This document shows, one piece after another, positions 30,186-39,363 of a stretch of 64,000 nt of DNA (its first letter is position 1; each line of letters opens with the position of its first letter). The notes under the pieces were generated by a model. That model was not told the origin of the DNA, made no database searches, and was given only the letters and a program-made list of their open reading frames with translations. The DNA lies in the NCBI RefSeq assembly GCF_019059575.1, contig NW_024882212.1:255501-319500 (forward strand). Direction: 5' to 3'. The DNA is from Amphibalanus amphitrite (Eukaryota > Arthropoda > Thecostraca > Balanomorpha > Balanidae). A program made the translations under genes and the position numbers.

Positions 30186-30981
30186 GTTTTCACTTTGCCT
30201 GTAACATATATATGTATATATCGCATTTCCAATATTGAACGACAAGATAGTCATACCAAGGTATTGTACTCACTTAGGTGATTCGATTGATATGCAACAT
30301 GACATACTTTGCTAGAGAAATTGGCATGACCTCAGGTCAAGGTCGGGCTAGGTCAAGAAAGGGATACTAGTTGACTTTCTTGATATTCGATGCTTCACTA
30401 AGCAGTATAGCACTTACAACTAAGGTTAACAGCACTTTGAACATACTTTTCTGTACAAGGTATATGCAAAAATAGTATTTGACCTCAGTGACCTCGTGTG
30501 ACCTGATATGACATGACACCTCCAATAACGTACTCTTCATTATATGAAGACGATATGAATGTTTCATGCATGTAAGTTCTCATTTTACCCCAAACATGTT
30601 ATTTTGAATCGTTTCCCCATTGACCGTAATGGTAAGCATTGGTGACCTCAGGTCATGATCTGTCAAGGATATAACAAAAACCGAAACATATGTTGCACAT
30701 ATCGGTAAGCTTATTTGAACCTGGAAGTTTGAACATATTTGCTCGAAAACTCTTGCTGTGGTGAGGGGACAAACTTTTTTATGACCTAAATTTAGGTTGA
30801 ACTGGTGACCTGACCTGACCTGAGGTCAGATCAACTCAAAATTTTCAGAAATGCTGCGTAAAAGCCTTTTAGGAAAAGTCAGAAAATTTGAGCTTCCTAG
30901 CTCAAAGCGTTTGAGAGAAATGACCAAAAACCCTCGGGGGGGGGGGCTCCTGAGGCCCCCCCCCGCCAGGAATAGGGTTAA

Positions 30982-31236
30982 ACAGTAAGTACTGGGTGCT
31001 TGCCACCCATCTCCGACACTAGTACTTAGACATGATCGATAATATTTCAGTATTTTGTGGAATTCTGAAACCAACCTATCTCAATTCTAAGCGCCATACC
31101 TCGTCAAGCACCTCCAACTCCCCTTTCTCCCCGCAGCCCCCTATCCCGGCCCCGAACCCCCCTTGCCTCCCCCGCCCCATCCCCCTACGCTCCGCCACTC
31201 ATGGTCGGTAATGTTTTCACTGCTAAAGATATAATA
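30982..31236. repeat. conserved block before Tc1, copy 2
   Basis: Same as 13520-13784: from acagtaagtactgggtgctt to the TA before the Tc1-like end. Confidence 0.82.
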
Positions 31237-32217
31237 CAGGGTTACCCAAAATCCATGTCACATCCTCCCACAACCTTTATTTTGCCTTATACGGCGTAAT
31301 TTCAATATAATTTCGGCGTTACTTGCTCCTAGAGACCATATTGGCTGCATTCTAGTCAGGTGACCCTCGAATTTTTGTGGCCCTGACTGGTCAAGTGGTT
31401 AACGGAGGCTATTTTCGGGGCAGTAGCCATGTCGAGCGGACCAGGTGTCCGGGATGGCAAAACTGCACAGCAAATAGTCCTGCAATGGGGCAGTCGGCAT
31501 AGTTGCCGGCGGCATGGCCCACAACCAGGTCGCCGAGGCACTGGGTATGGGTTACCGCACGATTTGGCGCTGGTTCTCACGTGACAGAAGCGGATAGACG
31601 CCTGAGAACAAGCTAGGTCGCGACAGGAAGACTTCCGCCAGTCGGGTAGCGCAGATCATCATCGTGAAGTGTGGAGCTTAAGACGGGCAAATCCCAAAGG
31701 AAACTGGCAAGCATGCTGACTGCTAACGGTCATCCAGTTTACAAGTCGACAAGCCATCGGTACCCGATGTTGTCTCTTAAGCTGAAGCCCACCAACCCAC
31801 GTCTCCAGCTGAAAATTTCTGCTGAACATGCCCAGGGCCATCTTTAAACAGGTCGGCGCCTCGGCTTATCGAGGAAAAACGACGCAGGACTGGTGCTGGT
31901 CGAACTTCCCAGCATTCTGGGAGAAGGACAAATTGCCGGGGAATAGCTCGATAGAAAATCTTAGGGCGAAGGTTCGGTAAGAGGTAAACAAAATGGGTCA
32001 ATGATAACCTGAGCACGCTGACCAGGAACGTTGGATCTGTCTGGTCCAATATCAGTCTACAGAAGCTGGACATATTGATTCCTGATGTCCCGGACCGTAT
32101 GCTTACCCGTATCAGGGAGAAGGTGGGATAGAAATGTAAGAAAAGTGCAACTGTCATGATTATTATTTTCATGCATGAAACGCTGGAAATGTGTGCCAAT
32201 ATTTTTAGGACACCCTC
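31237..32217 (+). mobile_element. Tc1-like copy B with decayed transposase
   Basis: Flanked by TA, 981 bp, with imperfect inverted ends (cagggttacccaaaat; inverted right end gagggtgtcctaaaaat). On the plus strand the paired-type helix-turn-helix region can be read around 31500-31610 (AHNQVAEALGMGYRTIWRW) and, much later (about 31935-31960), a stretch resembling the SPDLNPIENLW motif of Tc1 transposases, but stops and frameshifts separate them. Length is about two thirds of an intact Tc1. Confidence 0.78.
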
Positions 32218-32655
32218 TAAGGCTCGTTCTGCATATGTCTCCTTCAGATATGTGCATGGATCCGGGAAAATGGATCTGAGATCCGATACCATGGATCTAG
32301 ATCTGGGATCATCTATCTTAGGATCTACTCGGATCTTAGATCCAAACCCTCAATTTTGTCGAGAGATCCACTCAGATCAAAGATCTGACCCATCAGTTTT
32401 GTCGAGAGATCCTCCCTGCCTCCATGCCTCTTCCCACCCTCCCTCACTTCCACTCTCTGACTGTCGCTCACTGACCCAATCATATACTCACTTACCCCTC
32501 CCCATCTGTCTGTCTCCCTCCCCTCCCCGCTGACCCAATCATATACTTATTTAACCCTCCCCATCTGTCTCTCTCCCTCCCCTCCCCGTTTCCTTTATCA
32601 CACTTCTTCACTCACTCCCTCCTTCCCCTCCCCTTCCCTCCCTTAACATCCCCTC
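32218..32655. repeat. pyrimidine-rich repeat unit, copy 2 (left of gypsy A)
   Basis: CT-rich sequence like 11491-12617, with a local run of gatct-containing repeats at 32265-32345 (ggatctgagatccgat). Interrupted at ccctc by gypsy A and resumed at 46328. Confidence 0.8.
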
Positions 32656-32844
32656 TGAAGGATCCTCACCAGCTCTTTCGTGGTTGTTATTAACAATCAG
32701 CATGTCGGAGAACATGCATAACAAAATCGCGTGTGTATCAGTGTTAATTAAATGAGTGTGACGAGAACGGGAAACTGCGGATGATTCAGAATATAAAGTA
32801 GAACTTGGAAAATGTGTACTTGAATTTCATTTGCATATCATTCA
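32656..32844 (+). repeat. 5' LTR of gypsy A (189 bp)
   Basis: Runs tgaaggatcctcaccagctc to ttgcatatcattca. Contains an AT-rich stretch with gaatataaag (about 32788), a possible TATA element. Followed without gap by tggcgcggtcgg (32845), the likely primer-binding site. Confidence 0.92.
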
Positions 32845-32871
32845 TGGCGCGGTCGGTAGGACGAAAATGAA

Positions 32872-34104
32872 ATGAACCCACCACAAAACACACAGAATCC
32901 TGTTCTAATTACTCTCACCGAACTGCAGTTTCGTGTTCTCCTGACGAGAGAAAACTCGACACCAACACCACAGGCATGCCGCCCGACGGTAGCCTTGGAT
33001 GCCAGTGACGAAGACTCGAGATTGTTTCTCTTTCAATGGGAAAGATACAAGACAGTCGCTGGACTTGTTAGAGAGGAAGCCATCAGACACGAGCTCCTAT
33101 CGGCATGCAGCCCGGAGTTGGAAAGACAGCTGTTCCACTTGCGAGGAACAACTCTAAGTCAGTCGAATGAGGCCGATCTTCTCTCTCAGATAAAGGCGGT
33201 GGCAGTTCGTGGCCTGCATACTGCGGTTCATCGGAGCCAGTTCCACGCACTTCGACAGGCCCAAGGTGAGGATATCACGCATTTCGTAGCGCGGCTACGT
33301 TCCAAGGCCGCTCTCTGCGACTTCTCAGTAACTGCACATAGACCTCACGCAGAAAACACCGAGTCCGGCCCGATCAGTTACGAGGAGGACGTGCTACAGA
33401 CGCAGATGGTTGTCGGTCTTTACAACCCGAAGCATCAAAGCCAAATTCTGTCGGCAGCCGATCGGTATCCGACATTCGCACAGAAATTCCAGGCCCTTCT
33501 CACGATGCAGGCTGCCGACGATAGCGAGAAGCAGCTTCAGGCGGGCGTGTTGCCGACCAGCAGACAGGCAGCACCAGATATTGCGGCGGCTCATCGCTCT
33601 GCATATCAACAGCAGCGACACAAACCTGACAAGCCGCCCAATACTGACAGCCAGGAGGAGCTCAGTCCGTGTCGCTGGTGCGGAGGGCGGCACAGGACGT
33701 CCGGCAACAAGTACCAGCACTCATCCTGCCCAGCACGTGGTAAGACTTGCACAAATTGTCAGAAGCGAAATCATTTCGCTCGTGCATGTCGGGCTGCCCA
33801 GCCAGTGAGTGCAAGCGCTGAGTCGTCCCTGGACGCGTTCGGAGACGGTATGGATGAGATATCAGCGCACGCTAACGTCTCCGAACCGGCTCAGTCAGCC
33901 AGCGCCCTGCCGTCTAGCACTACTGCCAGATCTACATACAGTCTCCCAAAGCAGTGCACAATCAGTGTCTCACATGGAGTGGAACGATGGTCAGTTCACG
34001 ACTTGCCAGCCAAAACGCCATCCAGAACTTCCAGTCACGCTCACCATCATGCAGGAAGCCTATTCCAGATTCGGGAAGCGTCTCACAGGGATCGAGCGCA
34101 GTAA
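32872..34104 (+). CDS. gypsy A Gag
   Basis: 410 residues from the ATG 27 bp after the LTR. The body resembles the capsid region of invertebrate gypsy Gags (LFLFQWERYK, then a helical RQAQGEDITHFVARLRSKA segment corresponding to the major homology area). The C-terminal third has cysteine motifs: CRWCGG with a later His and Cys, then a canonical CCHC knuckle CTNCQKRNHFARAC. These bind the packaged RNA. The frame overlaps pol by about 140 bp or more, and pol is in the +1 frame, so pol expression would need recoding or was separated by mutation. Apparently intact as Gag. Confidence 0.82.
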   Translation: MNPPQNTQNPVLITLTELQFRVLLTRENSTPTPQACRPTVALDASDEDSRLFLFQWERYKTVAGLVREEAIRHELLSACSPELERQLFHLRGTTLSQSNEADLLSQIKAVAVRGLHTAVHRSQFHALRQAQGEDITHFVARLRSKAALCDFSVTAHRPHAENTESGPISYEEDVLQTQMVVGLYNPKHQSQILSAADRYPTFAQKFQALLTMQAADDSEKQLQAGVLPTSRQAAPDIAAAHRSAYQQQRHKPDKPPNTDSQEELSPCRWCGGRHRTSGNKYQHSSCPARGKTCTNCQKRNHFARACRAAQPVSASAESSLDAFGDGMDEISAHANVSEPAQSASALPSSTTARSTYSLPKQCTISVSHGVERWSVHDLPAKTPSRTSSHAHHHAGSLFQIREASHRDRAQ

Positions 34105-34866
34105 AGTCGACCGCGGCGTGCGCGCCACAGCGTGCGCTGACACAGGAGCCATGACCTGCTCTGGGGGAATGGAGATTTTGAAACTCCTGCGCTGTCCGGA
34201 ACACCTTCTCCTGAAGACCTCACACCGCATCATTGGCGTAACGGGCACACGATTGGAGGTGATAGGCTCACTTCTGCTGAGGATTGAGGCCAAAGGACGA
34301 GTCACTAGACAAGAAGTGTACATCTCGCGCAACACGCACGGCCTCTATTTATCTGAAAGGGCCCTCAGAGACCTGGGAGTCGTGCCGGAACACTTCCCTT
34401 TGCCCGAAAACGGACCGGACGGATCTAAGGTTACGTCCCAGCGCACGGACCCAGATGAGGTCAACAAAGCACAGACCCACACGGCGCCCTGTGGGTGTCT
34501 GAAGAGGTCACCAGTGCCCGCGATCCCGGAGAAGATACCGCTTCCAGCCGTCGAGGAAAACAGGGAGAAGTTAGAGCACTGGATCAGAGACCATTTCGCC
34601 AGCAGCGCATTCAATACCTGCGAGCACCAGTCACTCCAGGAGATGACGGGCACTCCACTAGATATCCAGTTCAAGGCCGATGCAACACCGACGGCTGTTC
34701 ATACGCCCATTCCAGTCCCCCACCACTGGAAAAGACAGGTAAAGGCCGGTCTGGACCAAGACGTACGCCTTGGCAGAATTGAGCCGGTACCACAGGGAAC
34801 CCCGACACGCTGGTGTTCGAGGATGGTGCTCTCCTCGTCGGACAGTAGACCTCCAGCGGGTGAACG
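33960..34866 (+). pseudogene. gypsy A protease and N-terminal RT, truncated
   Basis: In the frame one ahead of gag, the segment contains an aspartic protease core (ACADTGAMTC, Asp at 34139; then a GVTGTRLEVIGS-like flap and a C-terminal strand) and the linker and fingers start of RT (a block ending GTPTRWCSRMV). A small deletion near 34826 shifts the frame; the next RT block, RRTVDLQRVN, is read in the third frame and ends at about 34866. The palm with the catalytic Asp residues is gone. Protease would cleave the polyprotein in an intact element. Confidence 0.8.
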
Positions 34867-35917
34867 AGGCCGAGGAGTCTCCATCGCCCCCACCGCTGGA
34901 CCCGCATGCGCAAGAGGCAGATCAGATGAGTCCCGGAGAACCGCGGCAGAGGACCTACTAGAGAAGCTCCCGGGGGCGGAGCGCGCGATCTGGATATGGT
35001 CGGACGGATCAGCGACAGGAGGAGTGACATCGGGCGGAGGAGGCGCCCACATCACCCTCCCGAACGGCAACACGGAAGAGGTCAGAACCCCAGCAGGCGT
35101 CTACTGTTCGAGCACAAGAGCGGAGCTGGTTGCACTCCGAGACGCGCTCGCAAAGATCGTGGAGATCGAGCAAGAGGACGCCGCCCCCGCCGGCGGTGAC
35201 GACCCAATCATAGCCTGCCTAGACTCCCGTGCGGCGCTGATGACACTGGAGAGCGGTCCCGCAGCCCAGACTACCCAGCTGGGAGCCACCATCTGGCAGC
35301 AGCTGCTGCTACTGGTGGAGCGCGGTCGACCGGTGCACCTCCAGTGGGTGCCCGCCCACTGTGGCCTGGCCGGCAACGAGCGCGCCGATGCAATCGCAAA
35401 GGAGGCCGCAGGCATGGACCAGTCAAATGCCCCTATTGACACCAGGAGCGCCACCCGCGCCGCCGCCAGGTCTGCCCGGCGCCAGTGGCAACGTGCATGG
35501 CCAGACGGCTGGTACAAGGAAATATTCGGTGAAGAACATCTACCGGGACCGGTCAGCGGTGACAACCGGATGGCCGCGGTTGACACACATCAGCTGCGGG
35601 CGGGACACTGGAGCCAGTCGGCCCAGTACCTGCACCGCATCGGACGCCGCCCAACTGACACCTGTCAGGGCTGCGCCGACACCGAGTGCCCAGCGGCTCG
35701 ATGCCTGGTGTGCGGCGAGGAGGCGGATACGCCGCGACACGTGCTGCTTCGCTGCCCGTGCCTGTGCGGCACGCGCCTCCACGCGCTGGGAAACATGCAC
35801 GGTCGACCACCTGACCTACGACGGGACGACGTGGTGGCGGCCTTTGCCGCCGGCTTTCGCTCATTCCAGAGCCGATCGGCTACGCCCCGGCAATAGCTGG
35901 GGCCGGGAGGAACATCA
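34867..35917 (+). mobile_element. 5'-truncated LINE 3' end inserted in gypsy A
   Basis: A LINE tail starting within the linker before RNase H and ending in a (cat)n-like stretch (35911-35918, catcatcatcat), a typical LINE 3' microsatellite end. It occupies the place of about 2 kb of gypsy A sequence, so insertion was accompanied by or followed by deletion. Clear target duplications are not visible. Confidence 0.75.
34900..35896 (+). pseudogene. LINE RNase H domain and C-terminal zinc motif, fused in frame to gypsy A pol
   Basis: The frame that holds gypsy A protease stays open across the junction, giving a 695-residue chimeric frame that ends at 35896. The LINE part has an RNase H domain with WSDGSATGG, STRAELVALRDAL, ACLDSRAALM and WVPAHCGLAGNERADAIA, that is, the D-E-D-D/H set appears complete. 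It is followed by a zinc motif C-X2-C-X8-H-X4-C (CLVCGEEADTPRHVLLRC) of the type at the ends of Jockey/R1/CR1-like RTs. RT itself is missing. Frame retention across the fusion may be chance. Confidence 0.8.
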
Positions 35918-36711
35918 TCATCATCAAGCAGCGAAACGGCTTCTACAAGACAACACGAGCAGGTGCGGCCAGCTCAACAAGGATCAAGTGACACGAGCGC
36001 TTCTTCAGTTCCGTAACACACCTGGGCGCGACGGTACGCGCGAGTCACCAGCACAGATCCTCTTCGGACGGCAGCTACGTGATGGACTCCCGACTCCGCA
36101 CTTTGTTCGTCCCGAATGGGGGAAATTGAGGGAGCTCCGGGAACGTGGGTACGCTCAGCTGCACGGAAAGAACATCGACAAACGCTGCCTTGAGCCACTT
36201 GGCGTTGGGGACATAGTACAAGTACAGAACCAGCAAGGATCTCAGCCGACTCGCTGGGACCGCACCGGTATGGTCGTAGAAACACTGGGTAACCGTCAAT
36301 ACAGCGTCAAGATGCATGGCAGTGGCCGGCTCACCCTGCGAAACCGCCGCTTCCTCAGGAAGATACAGTCTCTGAACCCTGCCAATCATCACCCAATGAA
36401 CTACACCACGGTCTACCAACGAGATCGCCCGCTCCTGCGTCCCAGTGGACCGTCCGGAGCCCCCGTCCCGCCGGTCTTAAGTGCTGCGTCGCCGCCGGCC
36501 CCGGTGCCATTGCAGCCCGCCACCACCCATACGCCGATTCCAGCATCAACAGCAAAGGCGACTGCCCGTGCGCCTCGGGCCGCCTCCTTAGCCCCACCAT
36601 CAGTCATCCCACCAGCCAGCACTGATCCAGGGCAGCCGCTTATCCAGCTACAAGCGCGGTCGGTAGTTCAGCAAGATCCGCCACGCCGGAGCACACGGAC
36701 GCGAGTCCCTA
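35918..36711 (+). pseudogene. gypsy A integrase C-terminal remnant
   Basis: In the third frame, from AKRLLQDNTSR onward: the end of the integrase core (LLQFRNTPGRDG, then SPAQILFGRQLRD) followed by the C-terminal domain with DIVQVQNQQG, WDRTGMVVE and NRRFLRK blocks, then a Pro/Ala/Ser-rich tail with a RRSTRTRVPT-like basic end. The HHCC and DDE residues are absent. It is cut by the TA-flanked MITE at 36713; the last residues of the tail continue after 46015. Confidence 0.8.
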
Positions 36712-36934
36712 CTATAGTTCGTTTTTTTTTTCAAAAGGACGCTGGCTCCAAGTATGTTTTTCGAGCAAGCACGTGTTTTAGCCGCCAAAACGAGCAAAAA
36801 CTGAACCTGAGAAAATCGAACGTCGACTAATTTTAACATGTGGTTTCTTCCCGATAATTTCCATATGTGCGTTTTGGAACCAGATATGGGAACAGTGGTG
36901 ACGTTACGCTGTCTAACATGCATTGCAATGTAAC

Positions 36935-37254
36935 TGTTGGCTGTCAGACCAAGGCCTCCGATCGGTGCTGACAACTGGCGACGGATTTGCGAATCTAGAT
37001 GTACCGCAGCTGAGACAGATGGCGCTGTGTGTTCGGTCGGCCATGGGCAGTTCGTTCGAGGCGAGTCTATGCGGCCCTGTGGCCTGTGATTGGTCGCCGG
37101 TTAGGAGTGGGAGATCGGAAACAGCTGTGACGGGATGGGGGTTGGCAAGATGGCGACGATCGGAACGGCCATGCTTATATCTGTATTTTCGGATACAATA
37201 AACAAGTTTTGAGTGAGAATCACGTCTTGAGTGAACCCACGAGAACGGCCAATA
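36935..37254 (+). repeat. 5' LTR of gypsy B (320 bp)
   Basis: Contains gcttatatct (about 37172), a likely TATA box, then acaataaac (about 37194), a polyadenylation signal. The motif caagatggcgacg (about 37145) matches the core of YY1/Pho-type sites (AAGATGGC). Primer-binding site 1 bp downstream. Confidence 0.94.
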
Positions 37255-37366
37255 GTGGTGGCAGCGGTGCTCAAGATGGGAGAGTGATTCTCGTGGTACG
37301 GACGGACTTTTACTGGAAACCGTGATTGCCGCAAGTCAACACGTGGCACAGATTGATATACGCAAG

Positions 37367-38254
37367 ATGGCAGAGAAGGACATTTCACTCGATAAGTTTA
37401 CTGGCGTGACAGCCAAGGATTGGATAGAGTGGCTCGAGGATTACGTATGTTACGCGGAAGGGAGAAAATGGAACCGGGAGAAGCAGGCGTCAAATCTCCG
37501 ATTTTTTGTGACAGGCGACGTACGGGACTGCGTAAGAGACACTGGAGCCACAGACCTTAATGAGGTCGACACAGCAGTCCAGGCCCTGTTGGGTGGAAAA
37601 CCGACCTCTCTAACGGCCAGTCAAGAAATCGATGCAATTACCTATAAGGGTAGCGTACTCGTCATGGTCCAACAGATGCGGAGATGGGCGAAATATATTA
37701 CCAAACAGGAAGAAGTAGATCAGATGGTAATGCTACATCTTCAAAGGCAACTACCTGTGGCGTACGCAGAAGAAGTGATCAAGCGGGACTGTCAAAACCT
37801 GAAAGAGGCAGTCAAGGTCGTACAAGGACTCGAGCGGGCACATCAAATCCGAGTGATGCGTCCTCAACAGCCTGAGCAGGTTGTGAGTCGTGTGGTGGAA
37901 GGTCAGAGAGCAGATGGGCATCCTGAGAGATCAGCGGGCCATCAGCAGCAGCATGGCTCTCGTGGCGGCTTTGGTCGCCCACCACCTCGTGGTCAGCGAG
38001 GAGGACAGCGAGGACCGTTCGCAGGGAGGTGGCAGCAGCGTCAACCCCCACTGGGGACATCTGCTGGTCAGTTCCAGAGGCAGCCACGAGGTAGGAGAGG
38101 GGCCCAGTGTTTCACATGCGGAGGTGAGGGACACTTTCGAAGATCCTGTGTGTTTAAGAATGACAGGTGTGGAACGTGTGGCAGAGTGGGTCACCTGAGT
38201 CCCATGTGCAATGAAAAAAACGAGACACGACCCGCTACACAGAGCCTCCAGTAG
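37367..38254 (+). CDS. gypsy B Gag
   Basis: About 295 residues from the first true ATG (MAEKDISLDKF). N-terminal and middle parts are a helical capsid-like region (DWIEWLEDYVCYAEG, later QMVMLHLQRQLP). Then a Gly/Arg/Gln-rich basic linker and two zinc knuckles: CFTCGGEGHFRRSC and CGTCGRVGHLSPMC. It packages element RNA into particles. The frame ends at TAG (38252-38254). A heptamer A AAA AAC in the right register lies 31 bp before the stop, and the -1 frame is open beyond it, so Pol is probably made by ribosomal frameshifting. Confidence 0.88.
   Translation: MAEKDISLDKFTGVTAKDWIEWLEDYVCYAEGRKWNREKQASNLRFFVTGDVRDCVRDTGATDLNEVDTAVQALLGGKPTSLTASQEIDAITYKGSVLVMVQQMRRWAKYITKQEEVDQMVMLHLQRQLPVAYAEEVIKRDCQNLKEAVKVVQGLERAHQIRVMRPQQPEQVVSRVVEGQRADGHPERSAGHQQQHGSRGGFGRPPPRGQRGGQRGPFAGRWQQRQPPLGTSAGQFQRQPRGRRGAQCFTCGGEGHFRRSCVFKNDRCGTCGRVGHLSPMCNEKNETRPATQSLQ
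38215..38221 (+). promoter_or_regulatory. likely -1 ribosomal frameshift heptamer (A AAA AAC)
   Basis: In gag frame the codons read gaA AAA AAC, an exact X-XXY-YYZ slippery site of the kind used by many retroviruses and retrotransposons. After a -1 slip the frame is open into protease. I did not work out a downstream pseudoknot. Confidence 0.7.
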
Positions 38255-38602
38255 TGGGTCATGGGTGTGAAGAGGACTCTAAGGAGCCTGAACCAGGGGG
38301 GAGGTACCTGAAAGTAAAAGTAGGTGATAAGGTAGTCGGTGCTCTTATCGATACAGGGGCTGATGAAACATTAGTTAAGTTGGATTGCCTGCCCCAGGGT
38401 ACACCTACGTATCCCCTGGACAGTAAAGTTAAGTTAGCGGATGGAAGTGATGCAGATATTGTAGGTTGTGCTGTGCTAGATATAGAGATTGCCAAGTGTG
38501 TCCAAAAAGTAACTGTACTTGTGTCACGTAAGTTGTCTGAAGATTGTTTGATTGGAGCTAGGCTTCTCACTCAGCTGGGGGCAAAGATCGACATGAGCAC
38601 AG
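38222..38602 (+). pseudogene. gypsy B protease, cut off by a transposon insertion
   Basis: In the -1 frame relative to gag. The aspartic protease signature is ALIDTGADETLV, and the matching second strand (DCLIGARLLTQLGAKID) follows about 70 residues later, so the protease domain is nearly complete. The frame runs into element X at 38603 and stops at 38664. The reading register on the far side of the insertion (41251) is the same once the element and one copy of its 8-bp duplication are discounted, so the insertion is the sole lesion. Confidence 0.85.
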
Positions 38603-38860
38603 TAGACCTGTCCAAAAAAAACCAACTTTTCGATGGACAAGCTCCCCTGGTGTTTTCCCATTGATAGATGGCCCAATAGCTAGCACACCGAATTTCAGCC
38701 CTCTAGCTAAACCCTCGACCCTAGCGCAAGAGCGTCAAAGTTTTCCGGTGCGAAGTGCACAGAGAAGGTCATTCTCCGGTGTGAGTCCTGCAGTTGTCGT
38801 GTCAGCAGCACTACGCATAAATGTAAAATAATGTGTGGTGAGATCCGTGTCATGGTCTGC
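38603..38860. repeat. left inverted repeat of element X
   Basis: About 258 bp, complementary to 40988-41242 with scattered mismatches and one length difference in the A-run. Confidence 0.88.
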
Positions 38861-39363
38861 GCCCCCCCCCCCCCCCCCACCTATATCCCCGCGCCGCCCC
38901 TGTGCCGCCTTCGCCATATTACCGGAGGGGTTGGGTCACGTGACCACGCTGACCTGGGAGCCGCGACCGGTCGGCGCGGTCACTTGTCCCCCGGTCACCG
39001 ACCGCACCGCAGCGCCACGTCCACCGACTCTACTGCACCGCTACCAGCTACGTAACTGAGGTTAGTGTGTTTGTTTAATGTTGCCTCGTCAGCATAAAAT
39101 ATGCACCAAAAACGATAAAAGCACTAATTTGTTTTGTCGCATGAATAGTGGACATTTTCAGTGTTTCATTTCCACATCTCACTTTTAAATGTGGGCTGCT
39201 TTCTGTTTTGTGCTATGCTGGGTTCCCATGAAAATATTCACACAAAACAGCTGCAATAACCCAGCAGCTAATATAGATAATTTAATTGATGGTCGCTTTC
39301 AAATTAAATCGTGCTCATTTTTGGTAGATACATTTCGGATTAATTTGTATACCGGTAATAGAA

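Larger units (their letters stand above)
28742..30205. mobile_element. transposon with arrays of the palindrome GGCATTTTGCAAAATGCC
   Basis: Perfect inverted ends of at least 41 bp that begin gttacaggcaaagtgaaaac (28742 and, inverted, 30205). The target lies in an alternating AT stretch, so the duplication cannot be fixed. Just inside each end is an array of 18-bp palindromes. The 1-kb middle has no long frame. Non-autonomous; superfamily not assigned. Confidence 0.8.
28094..30977. mobile_element. TTAA element 5: piggyBac-like, left end lost, with a nested transposon
   Basis: The right end, ccaggaataggg followed by TTAA (30978-30981), sits at the same target site as TTAA element 1 does in the other repeat copy. 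The left side begins inside the element at a C-run followed by tgagatctcgg, which matches the inner left end of TTAA element 6 (55202-55224). AGGTCA-type hexamers occur at 28535-28590, 30330-30360 and 30800-30835. Left terminus and TTAA are missing. Confidence 0.65.
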
